Shown piece by piece: positions 8,682-19,284 of a stretch of 64,000 nt of DNA. This DNA is from Phaeodactylum tricornutum CCAP 1055/1 (taxonomy: Eukaryota; Bacillariophyta; Bacillariophyceae; Surirellales; Neidiaceae). Location: contig NC_011669.1 in assembly GCF_000150955.2 (NCBI RefSeq), positions 883,667 through 947,666 on the forward strand, written 5' to 3'. Each line of letters opens with the position of its first letter. Position 1 is the first letter of the stretch. The translations under genes and the position numbers were made by a program. Below the pieces are notes generated by a model, which was given only the letters and a program-made list of their open reading frames with translations, had not been told where the DNA came from and ran no database searches.

Positions 8682-11003
8682 ATGGCCGCCGCCAACGTCA
8701 AAGAGGTATGGAAACCTGTGCGAAAATCCGTCCTGTACCTCATTGCGGCAGTCGCGCTTGCAATCTCGGCATCGACGGTTGGGGGTAACTCATTGCCGGC
8801 AGGTAGTAGAACGCAGGTCGAAGCCGTGGACGATGTCGGTACAAGTGCGCAAGATAATAGTCACTCCCGCCGCTTGCTAGGTTATCAACGAGTCACGGTT
8901 TACACAACAGCTCCGGAAGCCGATCAGGACAATCCGATTGCACGCAAACAGTTCGCCGACTTGATCGCCTCCCTGCCCACGGATGTGACAACCCTCGATG
9001 TTGTTGCCTTAAACTTAATGGAACAACGCCATTTTCTGGAGCAGAATTGTTACGGGAAAGAGGAGGACAACATGCCCGTAAAAATGAGCGCTCTGAAGCG
9101 TTTCGACGAACTGCGTACGCGTGGACAAGATCATCTCGCAACCGAAGTCTACAAGTGGTGCGCGTTGAAAACGAAACCCTACCTCTCTGACTCGGTGGCG
9201 TACATTGATTCATCCAGTCCATTGCTGATGCGACTGCAAGACTTTTTGTCGGACGTACAAAATGTGGTAGTCTTAGGAGACGATTATTTCCCCCACACTG
9301 CTCATGGCAGTCTGATTGTGTTGCGCGATAATCAACTCTACGTAGCGGAACAGATGATGAAAGTTCTTCTGGAAACTCCGGCGGAGCACTTGGAAGTAAA
9401 CCCTCTTCTTTTGCCGCAGCGCTTGTACGAAGCGGTGGCGTTCGCTTCCGCCAAAAAGCATCCTAAACCGGGCAAGGTGGGCGATTTCCTACTGTTGAAA
9501 GAGACATGCCGAATGGATCCCTTGAGGCGCCACAATGATGATGCAAAAGGCTGGACGGATACACAAACTCGTCGCCACGTACACCACTGCCCCGAACGTG
9601 CAGGCTTTTGCTGCTCAATTCACGACATATCTCGTAACCGTGTCGTCCTCATGAGTCGTCATCCTCTGTTGCCATTTCAAATTCTGTCCCAATCATTTTC
9701 TCGGCCTTACAACGCCGAAGCGGATCACTATGAAGAAGACGAGCTGCCCTACATCACCACAATCCAGGCTACTTTTCACGAGCGGCCTGCGGATATGCCC
9801 GAGACACCTAACTTTTACGCCTTGCTTGCCGCGAAAGATTGCTTGCCCGACAAAGAAGAATGCTCTAAGTGCTGCCGAAACCAGGCCGGTGCTACAAGGG
9901 AACTATGTGCCAAAGACTGCCCTTGCTATGCGAAGGCTCTCTGTTCGGATAAACCTCCACCAAAGCATGTTGCTCATACGTGGACTGTAACCCCACCGGC
10001 CTACACGCGCGATCCCAACCGTGTTGTTCCCCGTATCGTACACCAAACTTGGTTCGAAGACCTAGCCCAGGACAGGTACCCAAATATGAGCCGCATGGTC
10101 CAATCGTTCCGTAACTCTGGCTGGGAGTACAAATTCTACAACGACGATGACGCAGTTAATTTTTTGAGTACGCACTTTCCGCCGGAAGTGCGAGAAGCAT
10201 ACGAAGCTCTTCGCCCTGGTGCCTTTAAGGCCGATCTCTTTCGGTATTGTGTGCTGTTGATACACGGTGGTCTCTATGCTGACGTTGACATCATGTTGGA
10301 ATCGGCTTTGGATGCGGCCATTGGACCGGATGTAGGATTTATGGTTCCGACAGACGAGCCCGGCATGGCCACAAATCACCGGATGTGTCTATGGAATGGA
10401 ATGATCGCCGCCGCTCCAGGTCATCCGTATCTGGCGAAAGCCATCGAAACCGTCGTGAATCAAGTCCGAAACCGATTTACATCTGTTGATATTGATGCCA
10501 CCCTCTGCCCCAATCCGGAGCTCTCCATCTCGCACGCTTATGATACTCTCTTCACTGCAGGACCGTGCTTGCTGGGTGCCTCAATCAATCGAGTTCTGGG
10601 ACGGCATCCACAAAAATCCTTTACAGCTGGGGAAATTAACATTTTGGCTGATCGCCGACAATTAGAAGCCGGTACATCGTTTATTGTCGGAGACGGTGTT
10701 GCATTGGAGGCACGCGTGCCAGGAAGGAGTGTGATTTTGAAGCAGGACAAGTGGGATATGGGCGCGCATCGATTTACCTACGTGGAGCGCAACTTGGTTG
10801 TCTCGGCCACAGATCTGCAAGATTCAAATGATAGGGACACTCACAAAAAGAACAAAAAAACAGAGCATTACAGCACGACACACGCCAAGACGGGTATTTA
10901 TGGATTGGAAGGTCTGTACACAGACACACGTATTGCAAATGAAGATATTCGGATTATACTGGATGTTTCCAAGCAGGCTAGTGTCCCATCGTCTACGTCT
11001 TAG
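8682..11003 (+). CDS. OCH1-like glycosyltransferase (DXD sugar-binding family), type II membrane protein
   Basis: This is a 773-residue single-exon protein. The ATG at 8682 (MAAANVKEVWK) puts a signal-anchor (SVLYLIAAVALAISAS) at residues 16-31; upstream in-frame sequence contains a promoter-type motif and is left out. Residues about 30-430 are unassigned, and a Cys-rich patch (CLPDKEECSKCC ... CAKDCPC) follows near 385-420. The catalytic domain at about 445-600 has PRIVHQTWFE, WEYKFYNDDD, GAFKADLFRYCVLLIHGGLYADVDI (with the DXD acidic motif) and NGMIAAAPGHPYL. This is the Gly_transf_sug/OCH1 pattern. Known members add hexoses to glycans or inositol-phospho-lipids in the Golgi. The donor and acceptor cannot be inferred. 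The long N-terminal luminal region may be a second, unrecognised domain. Confidence 0.85.
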   Translation: MAAANVKEVWKPVRKSVLYLIAAVALAISASTVGGNSLPAGSRTQVEAVDDVGTSAQDNSHSRRLLGYQRVTVYTTAPEADQDNPIARKQFADLIASLPTDVTTLDVVALNLMEQRHFLEQNCYGKEEDNMPVKMSALKRFDELRTRGQDHLATEVYKWCALKTKPYLSDSVAYIDSSSPLLMRLQDFLSDVQNVVVLGDDYFPHTAHGSLIVLRDNQLYVAEQMMKVLLETPAEHLEVNPLLLPQRLYEAVAFASAKKHPKPGKVGDFLLLKETCRMDPLRRHNDDAKGWTDTQTRRHVHHCPERAGFCCSIHDISRNRVVLMSRHPLLPFQILSQSFSRPYNAEADHYEEDELPYITTIQATFHERPADMPETPNFYALLAAKDCLPDKEECSKCCRNQAGATRELCAKDCPCYAKALCSDKPPPKHVAHTWTVTPPAYTRDPNRVVPRIVHQTWFEDLAQDRYPNMSRMVQSFRNSGWEYKFYNDDDAVNFLSTHFPPEVREAYEALRPGAFKADLFRYCVLLIHGGLYADVDIMLESALDAAIGPDVGFMVPTDEPGMATNHRMCLWNGMIAAAPGHPYLAKAIETVVNQVRNRFTSVDIDATLCPNPELSISHAYDTLFTAGPCLLGASINRVLGRHPQKSFTAGEINILADRRQLEAGTSFIVGDGVALEARVPGRSVILKQDKWDMGAHRFTYVERNLVVSATDLQDSNDRDTHKKNKKTEHYSTTHAKTGIYGLEGLYTDTRIANEDIRIILDVSKQASVPSSTS

Positions 11004-11088
11004 ATCATTGACTGTAAATTGTTTAGATGCTTTGATTCCATATGATTCTTATTAATCGTGTATCGATAGCGTTTAGCAAAGCCACTCT

Positions 11089-13114
11089 TTAGCTTTCAGA
11101 GGGCTCTTTCAATAGAACAGAATGACGTCTCTTCTTGAAACAACGGCCCTCGTCAGAGGTTCCATCCGAGCTGCCTGTCTCGGATTCATTGTAGGTACCG
11201 TCAGAGTATCCAGAGCTCGCGCCACTTCCAGACGTTCCTTCTGTGGATGAAAAATCCGTTGCAGAGATGGACGCATCACTTCCACTCACGATTGCAGATT
11301 TGTCGTGTTTGTCTACAAACAATCGACTCATGGGAGCAAAACGAGTCAATGGATTTCCCACAGCTTTTCTGTATGTTGACGACGACTGTGGGGCATTGTA
11401 GCACAAATACGAGCCTGGTTGTGTCGCTTGCTGCGTCCCTTCAACCATAATACTTGACTTTATCTGGGTAGCAGGGGAAGGTCTGGGTTCTTCTTCTGGG
11501 TTTTGATTTTGAAATGTATGTAGATAGTTGTTTACCTCATTTCTCATCATCAGACCATAATGTTCTTTGACAATGGTATCCAGTCCAGATGTATCAATTT
11601 TGCTCACATCGTCCGTTGACGGATGAAGGTATGCTGAATGCTGGCTCATGGCAAGTGCCGACTCTTGTGCAAACATTGCATATGAATCGGCGCTGAATAA
11701 AGCCATTGTGTCGAGATTCGTGACTTTAGGCTCAATGTCATTGTTAGCCTTTGGCGAAAGCGTTCCACATGGAACGACTGTCTCCTCCTGAGCTTGTAGT
11801 GGCAGCGATAGGTTGCTATTGTCTTCTAAATCTTTTCCGAGAAAGCGATGTAAATCATCAAAAGATCGGCTTGTAAAAGGGGGAGAATACTGCGGTGCTG
11901 TATGCATGGCTACTTCAGGAAAGCATTCCTTCCCAGTTACTCTAGATCCCTCCTCTTTGGTAACACTGTCAAAGACCGAGAGAAAGTCAGTAAATTCTGG
12001 CAAGGAGTGCGGGCCACTAGAATTGGCTGTTGCGGGTATCTCCGTGGCAATACTTTGCGATCTTTGACATGGCTTCGAGACTGTCAGAGAAGCAGTTGGT
12101 GTAGGTAGTACTTGCAGAGGCCATGCATATGGCATAGGAATTGTTTTCTTCAAAGCCGGGTCCATCAAGTCTTTTGGTCCAGCAGTGGCCAACGACTCAT
12201 TTGTTTGCTGCAACGCGTGGAGATACGACAAGTGCAACTGCTTAGTGTGATCGGCTGTCTCTAAAGGAGAATCTGCGTTTTCAAGAGCAGGGCAAGCAGA
12301 AGGATTGCTTCCATATGACGGGAGCTGATATGGGATTATACCGGGGGGAATCAAAGGAGCAAGCCCTCTGAATGTGGGTATAACGCTTCCGGTATGAGAA
12401 GGGTATTTCTGACCAGAATGAAGCAAATTGACAAATATAGAGAAATGAGACCATTTCAAATCACAAAGTATGTTTTGTTTGGGTGTATTCACTCACCTTC
12501 GAGAGCTCAATCCCCGGAACGACAGCCTTGTAGAACTCATCTTCCGCGTCCTTCAATTGTTTATCAGATTGAGCTTGGTCGTCTTCTGAGACATCCACAA
12601 CACCTGTGCGCTTCAAAAGATATATCATTTTGCCGATCCCTTTGCCAGCGTATTTTTTTGATATCCGCATAGGAGCACAATGCAGTTTCTGGCCTAGGAA
12701 AGCGCGCAACGTAGTTCCATTTTCGCAGTCTTTTATTCGACCTTTTTGGAACAAATCAATCAATACGTCGGCGTACGTTTCCTCTTCAGAAATCCATTTT
12801 CCACTACGGAATCTCTTCCCTTCGAATACGGCTGGGATGCGACTTGCTTTGGGTAAGCGGTAATGGTGACGTCCTAGGGTTTTCTGGAATGCAGCATGGG
12901 TTGAACTCTCTGGCTGGTTGTAGCAGTAAATCGACGATGGGAAGCTGGTCAACAATGCTGATGAGTTTTGGGGCTGGGCAATTGCTGGGAGCTGCGGCTG
13001 CGGATATCTCTGTATGTGCGAAAGAGCTGTGGCGCGATTAATGGAATCTGAAGTTCCTCGCTTTGAGGCCAGCGGCTTTGGTGCTAAAGTCCAGCTTGAC
13101 GAGGATCCACTCAT
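11089..13114 (-). CDS. Putative transcription factor with stramenopile-type DNA-binding-like domain
   Basis: There are two exons, 12497-13114 and 11089-12408, with an 88-bp intron (GTGAGT...GGTCAG) at phase 0, giving 645 residues. The only conserved block is at 105-166: GKWISEEETYADVLIDLF, GTTLRAFLGQKLHCAPMRISKK, GIGKMIYL. I recall this W..EE..YA..LI / GTTLR.FL...L.C.PMRI.KK pattern as a repeated family in diatom and oomycete genomes, with a Myb-like start. The rest is disordered and rich in Ser, Gln and Pro. The C-terminal 60 residues combine an acidic Ser/Gly run (STEGTSGSGASSGYSDGTYN) with a basic end (CFKKRRHSVLLKE) that could be a nuclear signal. A regulatory DNA-binding role is inference; no targets can be named. 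Confidence 0.72.
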
Positions 13115-14572
13115 TTGGCTGCTGCAGGATTTTTTTGATACAGATATCTAGCGTTGATATCCGTGTCTCAAGATCGCTCTCCCCTATGAGGTCGGTAAAA
13201 CGGATCACTTGGTGAAAAACTGAGAGTTGGGTGTTTGACTGGCGATGCGATGGCCTTCCATCGAAACAGTCTTTGGGTTGCTTTTGGCTCACAGCAATGG
13301 GTTTCTCGTAGTTTGGCAGGTTAAATCAGACGAATGTTCGTTCACGGCCTTTCCGCTACCCAGGGATCAAGCAGATGGCTTTCCAATCTGCTTAGGTATT
13401 TAGTAGTGATACTTTGCAGCTGCCTAGAAAGAGAAGATTGCTCCGCGAAGACGAATAGATATATCCATTTCTTTCTCCTATTGGTCTTACACTGTCATAT
13501 ATAATCTACTCAGTGTCTCTCTTCCCATAATATTTTTGAGTATATTTTGTCCGACAGTAACGTTGACGTTGGATCTTGCCTTGTCAGAACTAACAAATGT
13601 AAGCAGATGGCAGTTGTCCGAACCTTTCTGACCGTGTTGAATCTTCGCATAAATATATATTTTCGTAGTTGGGAGCTCCAAGAACGTGTTTCTCCATTGC
13701 TTACAAAAATTGTCAACTTACTAGCAATACCGAACACGCTCATTACACTATGTGAGTAAGCTTTTACATAGAAATAAAAACCCAACCATATATTATTATT
13801 AATGCAGATATCATACCAGCATTTCAAGCCTATGTTTGAGAGTGACGATATGGGTAAAGCTGACAATTTCATTCTCCACGTGATGTGGAAATGGAAATAA
13901 TCACCTGAATTATCACGTGGTATCTGTATTCGACGAATAGAAATAAGTAGATTTCTTGGAACCGCCTCAGATACCTGTGTCACAGTCAGCTGTGAGAATA
14001 GAGTGAAATCCTCCCTAAGCAAAAGCGAAACATCCGCAAATGAAACCGACTGCAAATAGTTGCCGTTGCGAAATACTATATTAGCAAGGAAAGCGTACAG
14101 ATCATTGCACTCTCATCTCACATTCAACTCATTTTTACGGCTCTGTCAAACAAGTTTTGATCCATTTGGGGCAACGCTTTCCGTTGTGTTTTTTGCGATG
14201 GACCTCTTCTAGATACAATAGCAACGCCCCGCGTCTCGATGTTCACAGTCACAGAGAAATTACGAAATGGTCTTTTCAATTCACCGGTCTCTGCTTGTAA
14301 AATTAAACTTTCTTTATTGTTTAAAACTTAAAACTTTGTATAGATGGTGGTTGACAGTAAAACATGTCGTGACTGGTAATAAGTATCATAATCTGTTTTG
14401 CTTGTTCTACATTTCAGGGCCTTGAATTTTACCCATTTCAAAGTCAACGGTATTCATCAGAGAATCTATCAAATTCCAAACGCCGACCCGCAACATTTGC
14501 CTTTGCTTCGTGTGATGAGATTTATGGTGCGTGCTTGATCAGCTGCATTTGACCCTCAAACCGACGTTCAAG
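13115..14572. promoter_or_regulatory. 1.46-kb divergent region with paired G-boxes
   Basis: This separates the putative transcription factor (-) and the HAD phosphatase (+). It is AT-rich around 13490-13820. Two CACGTG G-boxes sit in an inverted repeat, CCACGTGAT at 13876-13884 and ATCACGTGG at 13912-13920. A near-palindrome TCACAGTCAGCTGTGA is at 13980-13995, and TTCACAGTCACAG at 14242-14254. A 181-codon open frame on the minus strand (13510-14055) has no domain and is not accepted as a gene. Confidence 0.5.
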
Positions 14573-15399
14573 ATGACCGCAGAGACTCCAATCACGACGC
14601 TTATCTTTGATGTTGACGATACTTTATACGACGTATCAACCGGATTTACGGACCATCGAAATGGCGAGGCAGCACAACGTTTCATGATGGAATATCTAAA
14701 CTTTCCTGATCTGGAATCTGCCAAAAAGATTCGTGACCAATACTTTGAAAAGTACCATGCTACGGCCAAAGCTTTGACAATTGCGGAGCAGGACGGAGCC
14801 TTCCCTCCACCTGACCCGACCAAGCCTACAAAGGTGCCACGATTTGATCCGAAGGATCTAGCCGACTATTGGACGTCAAATCTTGATTTTCGACTATTGG
14901 GTGGGAAGAAAATTAAGCTGTTACAAGATCTAGAAAGCTGCGGACTCAAATTGGTCGCTTTTTCCAATGGCCCCCGTAGGTATGTGAAACGAGTTTTAGT
15001 TGAGCTAGGTTTGTTTAATGTCTTCGGTGACGAGCGTCTCTACGCTGTTGATGACGTGCTACCCTTTTGCAAGCCCGAAAAGGAGGCCTTCGAAAAAATA
15101 TTTGCTGACGTCGGAGTCAGAGCCGATGAATGTGTAATGATTGAAGACAGCATGAAAAACATAAACGCGCCAACGAATTAGGGATGAAAACTGTTCTCGT
15201 GATCGGCAAGGGCAGAATGAAGAATTGCAAGAGGTCAGGGGCCATTTGTGTGGAAGATACGGGAGAATCGACCAATACTCGTGACGCTCCTGATATGGAC
15301 GATCCTGCCGTTGATTTCGTCGTCGAAACTGTAGATGAACTGCGGCAGAAAATCCCCGGCTTATGGGCATCTCCAGCAATCTTTATGCCTACAGAATAG
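14573..15399 (+). CDS. HAD-family pyrimidine 5'-nucleotidase-like phosphatase, frameshifted
   Basis: The ATG at 14573 starts MTAETPITTLIFDVDDTLYD, the nucleophile motif (DVDDT) of SDT1/PHM8-type HAD phosphatases. Motif II is LVAFSNGPRRYVKRVL, motif III is in FCKPEKEAF, and motif IV begins ECVMIEDSMKNINA. There the frame breaks: TAG at 15179-15181 ends the first frame, while the next frame reads ANELGMKTVLVIGKGRM, the natural continuation of the family, and runs to 15399. One missing base near 15167-15169 (in CGCGCC) explains it. With it the protein would be about 275 residues, the family's usual size. The known role is dephosphorylation of nucleoside or sugar monophosphates in the cytosol. 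Whether the shift is real, strain-specific or an assembly error cannot be told here. Confidence 0.8.
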
Positions 15400-15464
15400 T
15401 ACCACCCAAAATTGCATAGACAAGTACTATACTTGATGGTAGAGCTAGACTCAAATAGCGCTCT

Positions 15465-16757
15465 CTATTCTTGCAACGACCTTCGAATCGCTTCAGCAAT
15501 CATATCTTCTTCCGTCATCTCCTCGTCGTTTGGATGTGCATTCACTGGGCCCTGGCTCAACTGAGAGTGCGCACCTGCCTGCTGGCCAGATTGGCTGCCT
15601 TGTAGACCGAATCCAGCGCCCGAAGCAGCATTGCCTTGCTGTTGCATCATTGCTTCCAATTGACGCTGCATAGTAGGATCGTTGAGCATTTGTGAAAGTT
15701 GGTTGGCCATGTCTGGATTGGTTGCCAACTGTTCCATAGCCTGCTGCATCATAGGGTTATTCGCGAACCGGGGGTCACTACGCATCATGCTTTGTAGCAT
15801 TGGGTTCTTTTGAACAAAGAGCTTTTAAGTAAGCAACGGGTTTTCAGAAACGTTGACTTCAATATTGGCACTCACCTGTAGCATATCCTGCAACGCAGCG
15901 GGATTTGACATCAGGTTTTGGACCGCAGTTCGCATGCCGGGCGATCCCATACCCGGTATTTCAGAAGGAAGTAGTCCTGGTGTGATCCCCGTTTCAGGAG
16001 CAGGTAGAGCTGCCGCTTGATTGGTGGCTGTTTTGGCATCTCGCACAGCAGCCTCGACTGTGGTCTTGGCCGCCGTCAACTTTGGCCACGCGTCAGCGTC
16101 TGCCTGCATGATGTAAACTTCTTCACCATTCTCAACAGTCATTGAGAATCCGCACGCCTTCAATGCTGCGTCACCTCCGCTTCGTCCTCCTAAACGCCTC
16201 TGAAACGAAGGGTTTTGCTTCTTAACCCGTCGGTACTTGTCTTCCATAGGGTTGTTAACGATATTGCTCAAAATCTTTCCGAGGGTCGTGACCGCCATCT
16301 CATAGTCATTTAAAGAAGCAGATAACCGAAGCGTTTGTAGCGAATCCGTTAGAGGGTCAGTTGGAACCCTGGCAGCGGGCGGCGCTTCCATACTTGGTCG
16401 AGCGGTCGCTACACTAGGAACGGGGGGTCGGCCTCCAGCTACTACTGGCATCGAGGACTCAGTGTCAATGCCAGTAGTTTTCGGCGCTGTCTTAGCAAGA
16501 TTGATCGGCCTTCCCATGCAATGGAGAACGCTTCCTTCTTCCAACTTAAATTCCGATACGGCATTTTTGGAATCGTCATCGGCAATGAGACGGCCTCTGA
16601 ATATCAGCTTCAACGACGATTTCGGAATCTTCGTCGTTTCACTTACTTTGTTCCTCAACTCGGTGACTATAATCACTTTGGGAATCTTCAATGGTACTCT
16701 AGGTGCACCCTGATCAGCAGTTATTGTAAGATGCAACGTTAACGTCTCTTCCGCCAT
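15465..16757 (-). CDS. Ubiquilin-like shuttle protein: UBL, PUB, STI1-like repeats, UIM
   Basis: There are two exons, 15876-16757 and 15465-15806, with a 69-bp intron (GTGAGT...CAAAAG) at phase 0, giving 407 residues. The start MAEETLTLHL is the first ATG; the upstream frame has none. Domains: ubiquitin-like, residues 5-85 (SSLKLIFRGRLIADDDSK); PUB, about 150-222 (LGKILSNIVNNPMEDKYRRVK, NPSFQRRLGG, LKACGFSM); Met/Asn/Pro-rich STI1-like repeats, about 265-355 (NLMSNPAALQDML, NPMLQSMMRSDPRF, LATNPDMANQL); and a ubiquitin-interacting motif at the very end, 393-407 (EEDMIAEAIRRSLQE). Known functions are proteasome docking (UBL), p97/VCP tail binding (PUB), client or chaperone binding (STI1) and ubiquitin binding (UIM). 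The usual C-terminal UBA of ubiquilins is replaced by a UIM. Cytosolic or nuclear. Confidence 0.85.
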
Positions 16758-16941
16758 GGTTAAAAAAAATTTAAGTTGTCTCAAATGCAACCACTGTTAC
16801 TGTTCTTGAGAGAAGCCGAACGAAGCGAATTGATTTGAGTCGAACGAGTCGAGTCAAATTCCGATTAAGTTAGCAGACGGAAACCAAACACGTGCATAGT
16901 CTAGAAAGTTCAGCAGTTCAGCAAAATCAATTAATGTTATA

Positions 16942-18871
16942 CTAGACATGATCCCAAGGATCAGACTCGTCAAATTCGGAGGTTGCGTCGTCCAGTAGCT
17001 TGTCATGCGGCAGCATTTCCAAAGACGTTCGAAATGATTTTGCGTTTGATGCCAGCCCCAAATTCGTAGCTTTGCTCGTATACACACATGCATAGTTCTG
17101 CACGTAGAACGCGAATCGAGAATCCTGGTATCCAGCATTAAACATTGCCCCCCATACAGGATGGAAAGAAGAGTGCCACTGATCTGCAAGATCCGACAAC
17201 TTCGCTTTAATCATTGCGTCTTCTGTCGTAAGCTTTTGCAAGGTCGTGAGGGAATCGGCGTCGCTGAAGTCGTTCGCCCGGCGAACGTCCTCTCCAAAAT
17301 TATCTATTTCCTCACGAAGTTTTCGCAAGCCCGTTATTTTTCGCAAAATTGGTAGCTTTTCCGCAAAGGTCCTCATTTCTTCCTCAAGTTCAGGCATAAT
17401 GAAAGCCGATCTCCATCCAAGCGTACGTTTTGAACGCAAGACATCGGAATACAAATGATCACCGACATACAGAATTTCTTCGCCAGCTTCGATTTCTAAC
17501 ATAGCCTGCAAGTGCAACCAATTTCCACCTTGGAACGTTTTGCCTTTGTCCAAAAATTTGGCCGCGCCGTTTGGTCCCAACGCGTCAATTTCGTATACAC
17601 CGTCCGTATTGCGCAAAGAGCCGTTTTGTGGATTAACACGGAAGAGGTTGAGATATGGATCTAGCATGTATGCTGGCTTGCACGATCCCACAATGACCAA
17701 GTCGAAAAGTTCCAACCACTCGTTTTTCTTCTGGTCTTCGTCACTTAAACACTTGCCATGGTAAAGATAGTTCATTGCAGTCGACGTGTATTCCCAGTAC
17801 GAATTAGTGAGCAAAAAAACCTTGACACCTGCTTCCTTGTACCGTCGAAGCATGGGTATAAGTCCTTTGTCTTGTACAATGTACTTTTCGGGATCGCTGT
17901 GTACGACGTCCTTGATTACACCATCTCGGTGGCAAAGATCCACACATTCTCTTATTTGCTTGTAGATTTCTTCGTATGTCTTGAAATCAAGAAACTCGTA
18001 CTCCCCTTTATCTTTTAGATTGATCAAAGAAGCAAACAAGTGGGCATCCACGAACTGAAATAAAGTATCTACAATGCAGCATTGAAAAAACATGAGATAC
18101 GAATATCGCGAATCGCATTCTATCTTCCGCAGAAGCAAATCAGTCATTTTCGTAAACATGTATACGCCTTTACATACCCATATTGACAAAGCTCTTTTCC
18201 GAAAAACTCATAACTTTGTTAAAAGTACGTGAGTACAGTAATTTGCGGGTTGTCGACGACATGCGATCAAAGCCGTGGTGCGCCACCCGGACATACTTGT
18301 GGCGATCAATCTTGAGGAAGTTTCCCCGCTGAGTATCTATTATGAGACCACGAGCCCAATACCTGTGGTCATACTCAAATTCCAACACTTCCTTAGGGTA
18401 GCCCATATTGTATACAAGTTTAGCTTTGGCCCCATCAAAGGCAAGTTGATCAAAAGCTGGTTCTTTGTATTGGGCGAGAGTATAGTCCATGTCGAAGCCA
18501 ACAGCCTTAACGCCATCCATTTTGAGTTCGCGATTGCAGAATACGTCATTCGGACTCACCCTACGCTTGTTCGGGAGTTTTTGGACGTGCTCGAGAACAT
18601 TCGGGTCCAGGCCACACGCCGATAATAACTCTGAATAGCGATTAGGGGTTGTATTTCCATTGGGGGTTGCATTTTGGAGATACTCTTTCTTATCTTCCTG
18701 CTTGTCAATCTCGTAGGAAACTTCTTCCCCGGTACCACACATTGTTGTCGATGGTCTTAGTTTACTGAGTGAATGAAACACTATCCGATTTCGAGAAAAA
18801 TGAGGCGCCGAGAAGGCCACGATTCGACTGAAGTGATAGCTTGCCATGACGATGTGAAGCGACAATTTCAT
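16942..18871 (-). CDS. HAD 5'-nucleotidase of the cN-II/NT5DC family
   Basis: There are two exons, 18178-18871 and 16942-18068, joined by a 109-bp intron (GTATGT...TTGTAG) in phase 1, giving 606 residues. The first AG of two candidates is chosen because it alone keeps frame (NM|DTLFQFVDAHLF). Motif I is GFDMDYTLAQY (Asp127, Asp129), motif II is VKVFLLTNS, and motif IV is ILYVGDHLYSDVLRSKRTLGWR. These are the signature blocks of cytosolic IMP/GMP-specific 5'-nucleotidase and its NT5DC relatives, which hydrolyse purine nucleotides. The N-terminus (MKLSLHIVMASYHFSRIVAFSAPHF) carries an AFSAP-like site after a weakly hydrophobic segment, so plastid entry is possible although the signal is poor. 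It lies 184 bp downstream of the UBL-PUB gene on the same strand. Confidence 0.88.
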
Positions 18872-19284
18872 TTTCGGAGGAAAGATTCTTTCGGTAAACT
18901 GTTACTTTGGACACAATGAACCAGATTGAAAGGAGCGCGTATCTTCAATCGCACAGCAACGGCAACAATGTTGTCGAGCACTACCCACTGTCAGGCTAGA
19001 GGAACAGGGATGACTGTGATTGGCAGAATTGCGATGTATTTCTTCCTGTCACTGTCGAGATTCGGGTTTGCAAATCCGTGCGTTCCCTTTTTAATAGGAC
19101 ATATGATTCATATTACATTATAGGGTTTTCCTGAAAACAATTCGGGCTAGAAATGTCTGAGACATATCCATACACTATCAGCTTCACGGCGTGTCGAGTT
19201 GACTGTGAGAGCCCAAACAGGCGAGGACGCCTGACTGTGAGCAAAGATTCTAAGTTGCGGTCAAATAGGTCTTCGGTTTGCAAG
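18872..19284. promoter_or_regulatory. Divergent promoter, 5'-nucleotidase / M23 peptidase
   Basis: TTGACTGTGAG at 19199-19209 and CTGACTGTGAG at 19231-19241 lie 32 bp apart, ending 75 and 43 bp before the chosen ATG of the M23 gene. They fall inside a stretch that stays open in the M23 frame from an ATG at 19153. Because this motif is otherwise non-coding in the window, the downstream ATG is preferred. Confidence 0.5.

Noticed and set aside
13510-14055. 181-codon open frame on - strand
   Set aside because: It lies in AT-rich intergenic DNA, has no recognisable motif and unusual composition, and contains the G-box pair and other regulatory-type repeats.
16801-16860. Hairpin-like run GATTTGAGTCGAACGAGTCG and following bases
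   Set aside because: The arms are imperfect and short; no terminator or RNA gene role can be supported.
19153-19284. Longer N-terminus for the M23 protein
   Set aside because: It would put two copies of a motif that is otherwise non-coding in this window into coding sequence; the added residues have no signal or domain.
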